DNA from: Narthecium ossifragum
Taxonomy: Eukaryota; Streptophyta; Magnoliopsida; Dioscoreales; Nartheciaceae
Direction: 5' to 3'
DNA length: 64,000 nt
NCBI GenBank assembly: GCA_963920575.1
Contig: OY986969.1
Location: 11,920,615-11,984,614 of the forward strand
The position numbers and the translations under genes are program-made. Positions 1-11,197 of the stretch are shown piece after piece (the first letter of the stretch is position 1; each line of letters begins with the position of its first letter). The notes below the pieces were generated by a model that searched no databases, was not told the DNA's origin, and saw only the letters and a list, made by a program, of their open reading frames with translations.

Positions 1-726
1 CTGGGAAGAAAAGATCGATCTTCTTTCCATAAAGATCGATCTTTGTTAACCGACTTTGCATAATTAAGGGCTCAGATTTAATTCGAGGATGGGAAACTTA
101 TGGGCTATAAATAGGGTTCTTTTAGGGATTAAGGGGGGCGAATTCTAGAGGTTTTTGGCTGCTCTTTTCTATTTATTTGATATTTCTAGGGTTCTTCTTT
201 CTTCTTTAAAGGATTGGATTGTTCTTGATGGCCTTGCGTGGCTAAACCTTAATTCTTGGTCGAGGATACTGAAACCTCGGAATCAATGAAACTGTGAGAT
301 CTAATCTATTTTTATTGTTTAGTTTATACTTGAGTATTGAATGTTCGTCTGAGATTAAATATTCTTGATTGTCTTGTCTAATTGCTAGGAGGCCTACTAG
401 TTTATTATTCATTGCGATCTACTGCTAAGTTGGAGATCAAATCCGTAATTGTTTGATCCCTCTAATCTGTGAGGCAACTAGGGTTTAATGATCTACTGCG
501 TTTCAGAGATTGTTAGATCTTAGGAAGAACATTCGACTAAATTAAATGCAACCGTTTGTGCTTGTGTTGTTTAGCTTCATCTATCTCCCTATTCTTAAGG
601 CTGCTACTAGATTTAAATCTACAGCGCTTGTCTTAGGTTGTTTAATAGTTAGGGTTGATTAGATCGCTTGTTTCTAATTAACTATGATTGAGGAGAGATT
701 CGAATTTCATTCGAACGGTGAATATT
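1..726 (+). repeat. 5' LTR of element A, missing both ends here
   Basis: Nearly identical to 5804-6540 of the 3' LTR. The match stops after GGTGAATATT. The last 279 bases of the LTR and the primer binding site are absent, so a deletion has fused LTR to leader. It carries two GATCGATC palindromes (13 and 34) 21 bp apart, where the 3' LTR has three such units. Bases 727-832 are AT-rich leader without a recognisable primer binding site. Confidence 0.85.
106..113 (+). promoter_or_regulatory. TATA box of element A 5' LTR
   Basis: TATAAATA, about 65 bases downstream of the second GATCGATC palindrome. The same box is at 5920-5927 in the 3' LTR. Confidence 0.7.
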
Positions 727-832
727 GTGATCTAATTGATTTTTGTGCTTATTGTGATCTTTATTTTCATAAAAAAAGAGTTTACACAAATTTTCTTAAT
801 TTGTTTTTCTCAGTTTACCAGAATCTTCTTGA

Positions 833-2823
833 TTGTTTATGAGTATAGCTCGATCTTTTAATCAAGGTGATTTACAGTACGATCCAGAGATAGAAAGAAC
901 TTTGCGCAGATTAAGGAAGGAAGCTCGGAGAAACTCCGAGGAGAACGATTCGGATCTTGATTTTCCATTTGCTAGTGATTCGGTATTAGAAGAGGAGGAA
1001 CTCATGGGTGGAAATCAGACTTTGAAAGAACTTGCATCCCCAGATTTGAATCAACAACCCTTGTGCATTACATTCCCTATTTTGGATGTTGCTACTACTT
1101 TTGAATTGAAATATGGATTAATACATCTCTTACCCACTTTTCATGGACTTTCAGGTGAAGATCCTCACAAGCATTTAAAAGAGCTTCATGTTGTGTGCAC
1201 AAGTATGAAACCCATGGGGGTGACTGAAGATCAAATCAAATTGAGAGCCTTCCCGTTTTCTTTGAAGGATTCGGTTAAGGATTGGCTTTATTATTTACCA
1301 TCTGGGAGTATTACCACATGGAACGAGATGAAGAGGTTGTTTTTGGAGAAATATTTTTCAGCTTCAAGGGCGGCCAACATTCGAAAAGAGATATGTGGTG
1401 TAAGGCAATATAACGGGGAGCTCTACACGAGTATTGGGAATGTTTCAAGAAATTATGTGCAAACTGTCCCCATCATCAAATTAGTGAGCAATTATTTATC
1501 CAATATTTTTATGAGGGCTTACTAACCACTGACAGGAGTATGATTGATGCCGCTAGTGGAGGAGCTTTGGTGGATAAAATGCCTGAAGCCGCAAGGAACT
1601 TGATTGCAAATATGGCGGCTAATTCTCAACAATTTAACACTAGACTTGATTCTTATTCAAAACATGGTAATGAGGTAAATGTTTCATCTCTTGAACAACA
1701 AATTGCGAGTCTAACTTCTCTTGTTCGTCAATTGGCTGTAGGTAATATGCAAACAGCGAAGGTTTGTGGGATTTGTTCGATGGCAGGACATCCAACCGAC
1801 ATGTGCCCAACTCTTCAAGAGGAGCCCAGTGAACAAGTGAATGCAACGGGTAGTTTCCCTGGACTACCGCAAAGGAAGTATGATTCATATTCAAACACGT
1901 ATAATCCGGGATGGAGGGATCACCCCAATCTCAACTATGGAAATCCGCAAGAGACGAATGCCAGTATTCAAGGTTTGGAACATCAGGTGGGCCAGATGGC
2001 GACTGCAATTAGCAAGCTAGAGGCACAAAGTTTGGAAAAATTACCCTCTCGAACGGTAATAAATCCAAGAGAAAATGCAAGTGCGATCATTTTGAGAAGT
2101 GGTAAAGAAGTTGAGATTCCAGCAAAGGAAGCCACTGCATCGTCACCACAAGGAAAAGAGCAAAACATTGTTGCGAACAAAGACTTTCGCGACGACGACG
2201 ACGTATCTAAACATAAGTTTCCACCTCTTTCTGATTATAAACCAGTGCCTCCTTTTCCTCAGGCTTTAGTTGAATCTAGAAGATATGAGAAGAATTCAGA
2301 TCTTTATGAGACTTTTCGCCGATGCGAGGTAATTATTCCACTCTTAGATGCTATTAAACAAGTACCTCGTTATGCTAAATTCTTGAAAGAATTGTGCACA
2401 ATTAAGAGGAAGCAGAAAATTAAAGGATGTGAGAAGGTGAGAGTTGGTGAAAATGTTTCTGCAATTCTTCAAAGAAAAATTCCTGTAAAGTGTAAAGATC
2501 CAGGTATGTTTACTATCCCATGTACAATTAGTAACACCAAATTTGAGAAGACCATGTTAGATTTAGGAGCTTCTATCAATGTCATGCCATATTCTATATA
2601 TTCTTCTTTAAAACTTGGGCTTTTGAACGAAACTGGTGTTGTGATTCAATTGGCTGACAGATCTAATGCCTATCCTAAAGGTGTAGTTGAAGATATTCTT
2701 GTGCACGTCAATGATTTAGTTTTCCCTGCTAATTTTTATGTGCTTGATATGAAGAATGATGATCATACTACTCCTATTTTGTTGGGAAGACCATTCTGAA
2801 AGACATCCAATACTAAGATAGAT
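833..2823 (+). pseudogene. gag-protease of element A, frameshifted and with a premature stop
   Basis: Encodes the structural Gag and aspartic protease of an Athila-type element. The capsid region (about 1130-1420) shows the family's FHGLSGEDP and WLYYLPSGS stretches. It then changes frame near 1425 and resumes in the frame from 1540 (LVDKMPEAARNLIAN). A zinc knuckle CX2CX4HX4C (CGICSMAGHPTDMC) lies near 1770-1815. The protease near 2560-2800 has the active-site motif LDLGASIN and ends at ILLGRPF. A TGA at 2797-2799 cuts the frame where relatives read through, and recognisable sequence continues beyond it. The family is certain; the product is not functional as it stands. Confidence 0.85.
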
Positions 2824-3549
2824 ATGCGTAGTGGAACATTTACTATGGAATTTGATGGTGAAATTGTTAAGTTTGAAATATATGATGCCAAGACGTATCC
2901 TACTAATGATTGTCATGTTTATTCTATTGATGTGAGGGGATTGAAAACTACAATTAGAGATGCTTCGGGGAAGTGTCTAGAGAAGGCAGATGAAGAAGCT
3001 GTCCAGTCTTGGCCAGATAATCGCGAGGAAGATTCGGTCGACTGCCGAGAATACCAGGTGCATTTATTCGATGAACCTCCTCTGGCTGAAGTTGAAAGCA
3101 TTCCTGTTACGTCGCGAGATATATTTCCTGTGACTATTTCATCTTCATTAGTGGTTAAAAAGGAGATGACCTTAGTAGAGATTTTCATATCTCGACGGAT
3201 TTATTTTCGATCATGTGATCTTGACATCCTTGACAATCCGAACGATGACATTTTTAATAGGTCAATGGATGATTCGATTATATTTGAGCATAATGTTGAC
3301 TCCTTTCTTCCTGATCACCATGATGACATGTATTTTTGTTTGAGAGATCTAGCTATCTTGTTTACTGGTGTGGGTATGGAAAAGCTAACTCTCATTTTTG
3401 AAAAATACCATTTGGACTCTTATGCTAAATTAACCTTGGTGATACTATTGAGGTCAAATATTCAGATTATGCCACCCAGTGATTTTGCATCCCATCATGC
3501 TATAGAACGTCCACCGAGGGCACGATTTAAAATTCTCTATATGGTATAG
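2824..3549 (+). CDS. Unrecognised ORF in the place of polymerase in element A
   Basis: A 241-codon frame starting just after the protease. Its first 35 residues are the usual post-protease tail of Athila polyproteins, so it was probably read as part of the polyprotein before the stop at 2797. The remainder is acidic (runs such as DNPNDDIFN) and shows none of the RT, RNase H or integrase motifs. It ends in an ordinary stop and is followed by typical Athila 3' sequence. It may be a fusion left by deletion of pol, or a segment kept by a non-autonomous family. I do not recognise it. Confidence 0.5.
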   Translation: MRSGTFTMEFDGEIVKFEIYDAKTYPTNDCHVYSIDVRGLKTTIRDASGKCLEKADEEAVQSWPDNREEDSVDCREYQVHLFDEPPLAEVESIPVTSRDIFPVTISSSLVVKKEMTLVEIFISRRIYFRSCDLDILDNPNDDIFNRSMDDSIIFEHNVDSFLPDHHDDMYFCLRDLAILFTGVGMEKLTLIFEKYHLDSYAKLTLVILLRSNIQIMPPSDFASHHAIERPPRARFKILYMV

Positions 3550-5234
3550 AGTGGTTTAGTTTGTTTTATTTGCTTTCTTGTGTGCTTGAGCGTGCTTGAA
3601 TTATTTTTAGGTTGTGTGCTTACATGTTGCTTTTGTTTTTGCTTTGCTTTGCTTTTGTTTTTAGGTGATCGAGCATCCCCTATCATACCTGAAGAATTCG
3701 CCTAGCCATTGTTGTTATGAAAATTCGACCACCCTGAGGAGCCTTGGGCAAGATTTCAGTTATTCTGTCAGTTGAAATTCAAAGTTTGGCAACTCCCACA
3801 GTATTCAAGGAAGAAGTATGAATTCGAGCCAATGACAATAAACAAAGGCGCTGCTTGGGAGGCAACCCAAGGGGAGTTTGTTCCTTTCTCTTTTTATTTT
3901 CGCATTTCCATTTTAGTTATTTTTGCATTTTCTTTGCTTTCCACCAATGTCAGTTTCATGTGTGGGGGAGGAGATTTAGGTTGCATTTGCCATGAGCGAG
4001 AACTACTTAAGCTTAACATATTCATAACATGATTGAATGAGTGATTTTGCGATTTAGAATTAATTAGTTGAGTTATTTTCCTTGAGATAGTAGTGACTAA
4101 ATGAGTAGACAAAAGCTGGTGAGATATTGAGCCTTTAGACTGACACATTCATATCAGTCTCACTATTTTCTTTCATGAGAGATATTCTTCCATGGATTTG
4201 TTTCTTTAGAACTTGCTTTGATTCTATTCAAGGTCACATTGACACATGCAGACATGAACATGATTAAGGCCCTCTTTGTTATAAGCTACATAAGCCAAAT
4301 AGCTTACCTTGCAATTACTTTTTCCTTTTGCTAAACACATTTTAACTTTATTGACTTCATTGTTAACCTACATTACAAGCTTTAAACCTAAAAAACAATG
4401 CCGTTACCCAAGCCATAGAACTAGTGGAGCATCGTGCATCATTATGATATGTATGGGTGTGCAAGTTTCAAATGTGGGGGTGTTTGGATTTGTGGTATGG
4501 CTATTGGAACATGGATCGTGTTTTTATTCGCAATTCATGAGTTCTACTGTCTCTGAAAAAAAAAGAAAAAAAAACCAGAAAAGGAAAAGAAAGAAAAGAA
4601 AAAAAAAGAAGGAAAAAAATGAAGGAGGAAACTATTTCTCATGGTACAAAATGTGGTTTTGAATCCTCCTAATACTCCAAAAAAGGGGTATGGTTATGTA
4701 TGATTTCTATAAAGAAATGTTACATGGTGTGAGTGCTTTAAAGGCGTATTGAAGAAGTTCTTGAATGGAGTGATTGGTTATACATGTATTATTGATGCAT
4801 TTTTGCTTCATTAGTTCCATTGGTTTTTTGAGCTACATTCCCAAATATTTCTCACCTTGACCCTAAACCCCGTTACAACCCTTGAAAGTCATTATGATCC
4901 ATGAGCATGTGATTCTAGTGTTGGAGAATGAGAAGATATGCAAGCTTATGATAGATCATTTTTATTGGAATGAATTTGAGTGAAACACATACCCTTCAAA
5001 CACATGAGAGTCGAGTGTTTATTTTCGTGAGGGTCTACTTATTTGGTTTGCTCCATATTCAAGTGAAAATGCTTACTAATTGATATCAAGCTGTTCAGAA
5101 ATGATTGTTCATGATATGTTATGAGTTGCGAAGAGCTTGATTGTTCTTTGTTGATGGCGTTGTAACCTTGATATGTTGAGTAGAGTGAATTTTAGTCTTG
5201 CCCGAGGACGAGCAAAAGCAAGTGTGGGGGAATT
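3550..5234 (+). other. 3' internal region and polypurine tract of element A
   Basis: No credible gene. It contains Athila-type untranslated motifs such as GGAGGCAACCCAA near 3860, a purine-rich low-complexity run at 4555-4625, and the conserved sequence before the polypurine tract (CCGAGGACGAGCAAAAGC, about 5200). The polypurine tract AGTGTGGGGGAATT is at 5221-5234, directly against the LTR. Confidence 0.75.
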
Positions 5235-6819
5235 TGATGATGATGCATAATGTTATATTTTTATCCCTTAATACTTAGTCTCCTGTACTTATTTGGTACC
5301 TAAATACACTCATTATTCTTATATTTTGATTTAGGATACAATTGAAGTCCTTAAGTTCGAAAAGAAGCTGCAAAGAGTATTTGGATCAAATTTAAAAATT
5401 AAACTGTACATGCTGATGAAGAACTAGATGATGTTTCATATATGGTTGGAAAGCTCTTGAAGTCTAGTTTCTGGAGAATTTTACGGTTTGTGATTTGGAG
5501 CTTCCTAGAGAAAGTTAAAGTGCTTTTACTAGAACTAGCGCAGGACAGAATATCAGAAGAAATATGCATAGAATAAGAGATCGATCTTCTTCCCATACAC
5601 GATCAATACCTTATGCACCCAGAGATGAAAAAGACCCACGGTCGACCGCCGCATCGACCGTCAGCCTCTGTCAAAAATATACGCTCGCAGGGTCGATGCG
5701 AGGATCGACCGTGAGGCTGAATCTGAAGTCCGGAATAAAGGGATTGATCTTCTTTCCAAAAGAGATCGATCCGAGTCGTGGCGCAACCACAATCTGGGAA
5801 AAAAAGATCGATCTGCTTTTCATAAAGATCGATATGCTTTTCATAAAGATCGATCTTTGTTAACCGACTTTGCATAATTAAGGGCTCAGATTTAATCCGA
5901 GGATGGGAAACTTATGGGCTATAAATAGTGTTCTTTTTAGGGATTAAGGGAGGCGAATTCTAGAGGTTTTTGGCTGCTCCTTTCTATTTATTTGATATTT
6001 CTAGGGTTCTTCTTTCTTCTTTAAAGGATTGGATTGTTCTTGTTGGCCTTGCATGGCTAAACCTTAATTCTTGGTCGAGGAGACTGAAACCTCGAAATCA
6101 ATGAAACTGTGAGATCTAATCTATTTTTATTGTTCAGTTTATACTTGAGTATTGAATGTTCTTCTGAGATTAAATATTCATGATTGTCTTATCTAATTGC
6201 TAGGAGGTCTACTTGTTTATTATTCATTACGGTCTACTGCTAGGTTGGAGATCAAATCCGTAATTGTTTGATCCCTCTAATCTGCGAGGCAACTAGGGTT
6301 TAATGATCTGTTGCGTTTCAGAGATTGTTAGATCTTAAGAAGAACATTCGACTAAATTAAATGCAACCGCTTGTACTTGTGTTGTTTAGCTTCATCGATC
6401 TCCCTATTTTTAAGGCTGCTACTAGATTAAATCTACAGCGCTTGTCTTAGGTTGTTTAGTAGTTAGGGTTGATTAGATCGCTTGTTTCTAATTAACTATG
6501 ATTGAGGAGAGATTCGAATTTCATTCGAACGGTGAATATTCAAGGTGTTGATTGATTGATACTTGCATCAATGATCAGTTGTTGGATTCCGATAGTGGAT
6601 GTTGACTCAGACCAAGGTTTGTTCTCTTGATTCAATTCGATTCTCCGCTTTAGATTGTTTCTTTATTGTGTTCGTTCTACTCAAAACCCCCCATCTTTGT
6701 TCACATAGCACAAAACTTATATTAGACGCTCTTCGTGGGATCGACTCGTACTCGCACTACTACATTTATTTTGAAGAGTATTGGTTTTATTTTTGCTTGC
6801 TTGCGATAGCACGCCGCCA
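5235..6819 (+). repeat. 3' LTR of element A
   Basis: 1585 bp, from TGATGATGATGC after the polypurine tract to ACGCCGCCA. Both ends agree with the solo LTR at 50963-53453, which has a perfect target-site duplication. Palindromes GATCGATC or near variants lie at 5579, 5601, 5742, 5764, 5806, 5827 and 5848. TATAAATA is at 5920-5927, about 65 bases downstream of the last. The first base of the Tat host is 6820. Confidence 0.9.
5920..5927 (+). promoter_or_regulatory. TATA box of element A 3' LTR
   Basis: TATAAATA in the same context as at 106-113. Confidence 0.7.
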
Positions 6820-9800
6820 TATGTCTTTGGCGCGAAAGAACTCCATTGGTTCTTTGTTCTTTTAGGGTGTTGTCTTTTCCTTTCTTTCTTCATCGTCGCG
6901 ACGCTTAAGCTTTCTTCTTCCTCCCGTGACTTCTGAGACACCAGAGACTTCTTCTTCTTCTTCTCCGTCAAGCATTTCAGTTTCCACCATGGGTCGCGAA
7001 ATCAAAGCCACTGAGATTGTGCATAAGGAATCCTTCCAAGGCCTACGCAGAGTTTAATGAAGTTTTGAGATCAGATGAAGCGAGAGGGACATATCTGGTC
7101 AGGACGGCTGATTCTTCTTCCAAGTTCTTTTCCTTGGGTCCTTGCTCCATCTCTGATCTTTTCCCTTCTCTTTCCGCCGATCTTCAAGTTATTGTTCATA
7201 GTTTTCCACTTTGTGGTGATCTACCTTTATCTCAAGAATTTAATCTTTCAACCCTTTCTTCCAAAAATCCTATTACGCCATGGCCTTTGACCGATGACAA
7301 GTTCATCGAGTGGCATAATATAGAATGGTTAATCATCTTGAGTCAAAGAAGATTTTTTCTGATGCTGACATTTTGGATTTCTTAGACTTGAGCACTAGGG
7401 TTCCTGCTCAAGAGCCCAATTTGCGTCTCTCGTCGTTCCTTTTTTGGTCGATAGAGTATAACAATTTTGTTTTTCCTTGTGGCACTCTTTCGATTACCCT
7501 TTTAGACATCGCTCTTTTGACCGGTTTTTCTCCTATCGGCGATCTTGTATCGGCCAATATGGAGCTTTCTTCTAGGGAGATTGTTTTTTATTCTGATAAA
7601 AACTATGGTGTTTTTATCAATACATATGTCAAACTTGAAGAGATCGATGAGCCACCAAATGCTCGAGAACGATTAGCGTTCATATATTACTGGCTTTGTA
7701 AATTCATTTTTTGTCTTCCCGCTAAGAGACCGTTAGGGGTTACATCGATCTCGCCCAAGCTATCGCTTCTCGAAAGCAAGTTTTGTCACTTTCCACTTTT
7801 GTTCTTTTGGCCATATACAGAGGCATCTACCTTACTCTTGAGCAATTGAGAGATGGTGGAAGTCTTACTGGTTTTGGCCCTCTTTGGATCATCCAATTAT
7901 GGCTTAGAGCCTATTTTCCTAGACTCCATTTACCTCCATCTTCTTCATCGGTCAGAACTAAAGGCCATTTGTATCTTTCTTCATCGTTCATTCCCAAATC
8001 CCTCCAGCATACTTTTGATTATTTTTATACTTTATCCAATTTTTCTTCCTATCATCCTTTCAACCATAATTCTCATCCAGCTACTATTCATCCACTCCTC
8101 GATCTGTCGGCCAATTTGGACGATGAGGATAAAAGATTGGCCTGGGCCCGTTTCTTGGTCCGCCGGGACTTACACTTTGACATGTCGTGGGGTAAGGCCA
8201 ACAACAAGTGCGGAGTAGAAGTCTATGCTCCAAACTTTGTCGCCCGCCAGTTTGGACTGAAGCAAGCTTGTCCAGTTCCTCCCTACTTTAGCTTCAATGT
8301 AATCGCTAAAGGTCGATGTGTTTTTCATAGCATCGATAGGGTAGTTACTGTGGAGAAGATAGACATAGCGCTTTGTAAGCGATTTAAGCTTACACATTTT
8401 GAACCAGTGGTCGACGTCGATCCCGTCATCACCGATGTTTGGAACTCGACCATCAAAGAGCGTCTCTTCTTCCAAGACAAGAATGCTGTCTTCAACAATT
8501 TTGTTTCTCCCAAGAAATTGGGATGTAAAAAGAACGTTCTGGAACATGCTGAGGCAGAGGATAGACCTCATAAGAAAAGGAAAGTTGGCGCTTCCACTGG
8601 AAAGGGCGGAGAATCGCCCAAAAAGAGACGTGGAAAGTCTACTGAAGAGACTTCGTCTCGTAAGAAGAAAAGGGTATCAACTGGTGAATCCAGGATATCT
8701 CCATTTGCCGAGAGGCCTTTGGTCGAGGAGACAATGGCCGAGGAAGTATTGGCCGAAGATGTAGTGGTCGAGGAAGTAGCGGCCAAGGAACCTGAGAAAC
8801 AAATTCGCTCATCCTCAGCAGTAGAAGAGGACGTAGGCTCGCCAGATAGCAGGCAAAGTGGTCAGTCTGCTTCGGCTTTCAAGTAAGTATTCTTGTTCAC
8901 TATCTTATGTTTCTCCATCTTTATATTTCAAACTCACTCTTCCTAGTTTTGCAAAGAGAGATCAGACTTCTCTACTCCTTCCCACGTCTTATCTCTTTCT
9001 AGTTCTCCCTCCAATTTGGGCGAGACAGCTCAGGAAGTTGAGAAGGATCATCCTACAGCTGTAGAAGTTGATCGGGAGGAAGGACTCTCAAGGAATCCTC
9101 TTCCAGTTGCGAAACAAGTACGTTTCAAGAAAAGGATAAAACACTGTGTTCAGAGGAACACCAAAGTAATTAAGTTTATTTTTCTTTCATACTTTGGTTT
9201 ATCGTCCTTATCTCATTTCAATATTTGCAGGACTCCCGTAAAGAGAAAATCATCATTTCATCGTCCGAAGAAGAACAACGGGATGATGTCAACGTCGAAG
9301 ATCTTTTCGACGTACTTAACTTTACTCCAACAAGACCAGGTTTGTCATCTATTAGGCAGATGCTTGTTTATGGTCCGTATAGTCTTTTGAGGTTCCTTGG
9401 TGATGTTCAACTTTCATCTGAAACAACTTCTACTGGTGTACCGACCTTACAACCCATGGTCGAGACATCGCCCGTTATAGGGTTATCGGCCATTGGTGCT
9501 GAACGCAGTGCCGATGTGCCCCCCAATGTTGCAACAACAGACATTCCTGTCACCACGCCTGCTACAATCCCGATAACATCACCAAGGATAATGGGCAAGA
9601 GCGCTTTAGTAGTTTTGCCTACTAAAGTTGCGCCGACATCGGTCAACACCCCCCAAGCCGGTCCATCCACTTTTGCTTCAGATGAGGTATGAATTCACTT
9701 TTAGCTAGTCAAATTTGTTTTTATAATCGCTATCGATCATGACCTTTAATCATTCGTGAATTTTGGACGATATGGCTGACTTGGTCAACTACGTCCATTC

Positions 9801-10466
9801 ACTTAATGAATCATGGCGAGCTCAACTTTCTAGAAAGCAAACAACTCCTGATCCTGCGTCTATCCAAAGGGGTCAACATCATGATATCAGATGGGCTTTG
9901 GCCAACTGCATGATCATTTTGGACAAGCCGCCAGAGGAAGACTTTTTAACATCAGACTATGATACTCTTGAAAGATCGACAGCTTTCTTCTTGACGATCG
10001 ACCCTGAAGTGTTAGGTCTCTCGGCCCAGGAACTAGACGATATCCAAAGCTTAAAGTTGACAATTGAAAGCTTGGATGCGGAAAGGAAGAATTTAGTATG
10101 AATAAGCTGTCGACGAACTTGGATGCCATCGGCGAGAGAGAATCAGATATTTCCAGAGTTGATGCTCAAATCAAAGAGCTAGAAGCGCAAATTCTTCAGC
10201 TCAAGACTCAAAGGAATTATCTTGTCAAAGAGAGTAGGCAAATAGGCCAAGAAAGCAGTAAAGATATCGAAGAGTACAATGCACTTGAAGCTGACAACTC
10301 CAAAGATCGCCAAATTGAGATATGTTAGTCCTAATAGTGTTTTTGATGATGTTTTGATGATGCCAATATGTTCCTAAATGTTGAAATATATATGTGATAA
10401 AATATATGTTGATAACAAGCTTTAACTTTCATATTTGAGCTATTATTGAGTTGACGGTCGATGCGT

Positions 10467-10670
10467 GGATGCATCCGTGGGATTGGCGGATGCATCCGTG
10501 GGATTGACGGATGCATCCGTGCATCATCCGTGGATCATCCATGGATCGACCGTGAAGAGTGACGGATGCATCCGTGCATCATCCGGGGATCATCCATGGA
10601 TCGACCGTGAAGAGTGGCGGATGCATCCATGGGACTGGCGGATGCATCCATGGGACTGGCGGATGCATCC
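10467..10670. repeat. Phased palindrome array in copia LTR (21-bp and 55-bp periods)
   Basis: The 10-bp palindrome GGATGCATCC occurs at 10467, 10488, 10509, 10564, 10619, 10640 and 10661. The steps are 21, 21, 55, 55, 21 and 21 bp. Further GGTCGACC and GATCGATC-like sites follow at 10735-10885. Confidence 0.9.
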
Positions 10671-11197
10671 GTGGATCGACCGTGCAGCATTTATGAAGAA
10701 AAGTGAAGAAGCGACGGTTGATCGGAGCATCGACCGTGGGAAGCCTTTTTCTTGACAGAGCCTGACGGATGATGTGACGATCGATGTCACGGTCGACCGT
10801 GAGGCGTGACGGACGATGCATGGATCGATCGTGGCTCAAAAAGGCTGACTTTTTGTACATGACGAACGATGCATGGATCGACTGTCAGCAAGGAAACTAG
10901 CCGTTAAAGAGCCGTTGCAGAAACAGAAAATAGCCGTTGGAAGCTATTGTTTGAGGCCCTAAAGCTCAAGTATATATGAGAAGATGCAACAAACTTGGGG
11001 TAAGACTAAGGGAGATATTAGTTTACATTGTTACAAGTTTTAGTCTTCTTTTGAGAGCTTAAACCTTTGTAAAACTACTTCAAGTGTAAAGTAGACTTTG
11101 AGAGAAATATCCAAGAGAGAGCTTGGAGTGATTTGTAAGGTTCTTAAGCACCCGAAAGCTTGAGGGGGAGCTCCAGCAGTTGTTGGAGGATTTGTAT

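Larger units (their letters stand above)
1..6819 (+). mobile_element. Non-autonomous Athila-type Ty3 LTR retrotransposon (element A), left end outside window
   Basis: The first 726 bases match 5804-6540, so these are the two LTRs of one element; the 5' LTR start lies left of the window. Between them are gag, a protease and an unrelated ORF, with no reverse transcriptase, RNase H or integrase. A polypurine tract directly precedes the 3' LTR. The 3' LTR end is fixed by comparison with a related solo LTR at 50963-53453. The element is inserted in the 3' part of a minus-strand Tat element, whose sequence resumes at 6820. Lineage comes from the Athila-like gag and protease and the LTR start TGATGATGATG. 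Confidence 0.85.

Noticed and set aside
4309..4662. Lys-rich ORF of 117 codons
   Set aside because: The Lys run is a purine-rich low-complexity tract in the 3' untranslated region of element A.
10467..10670. CRISPR-like array
   Set aside because: The repeats are short palindromes with identical spacers inside a copia LTR in a plant genome, with no cas genes.
10465..10860. Repetitive ORFs on both strands
   Set aside because: Created by the 21-bp and 55-bp palindromic repeats, which lack stops in several frames.
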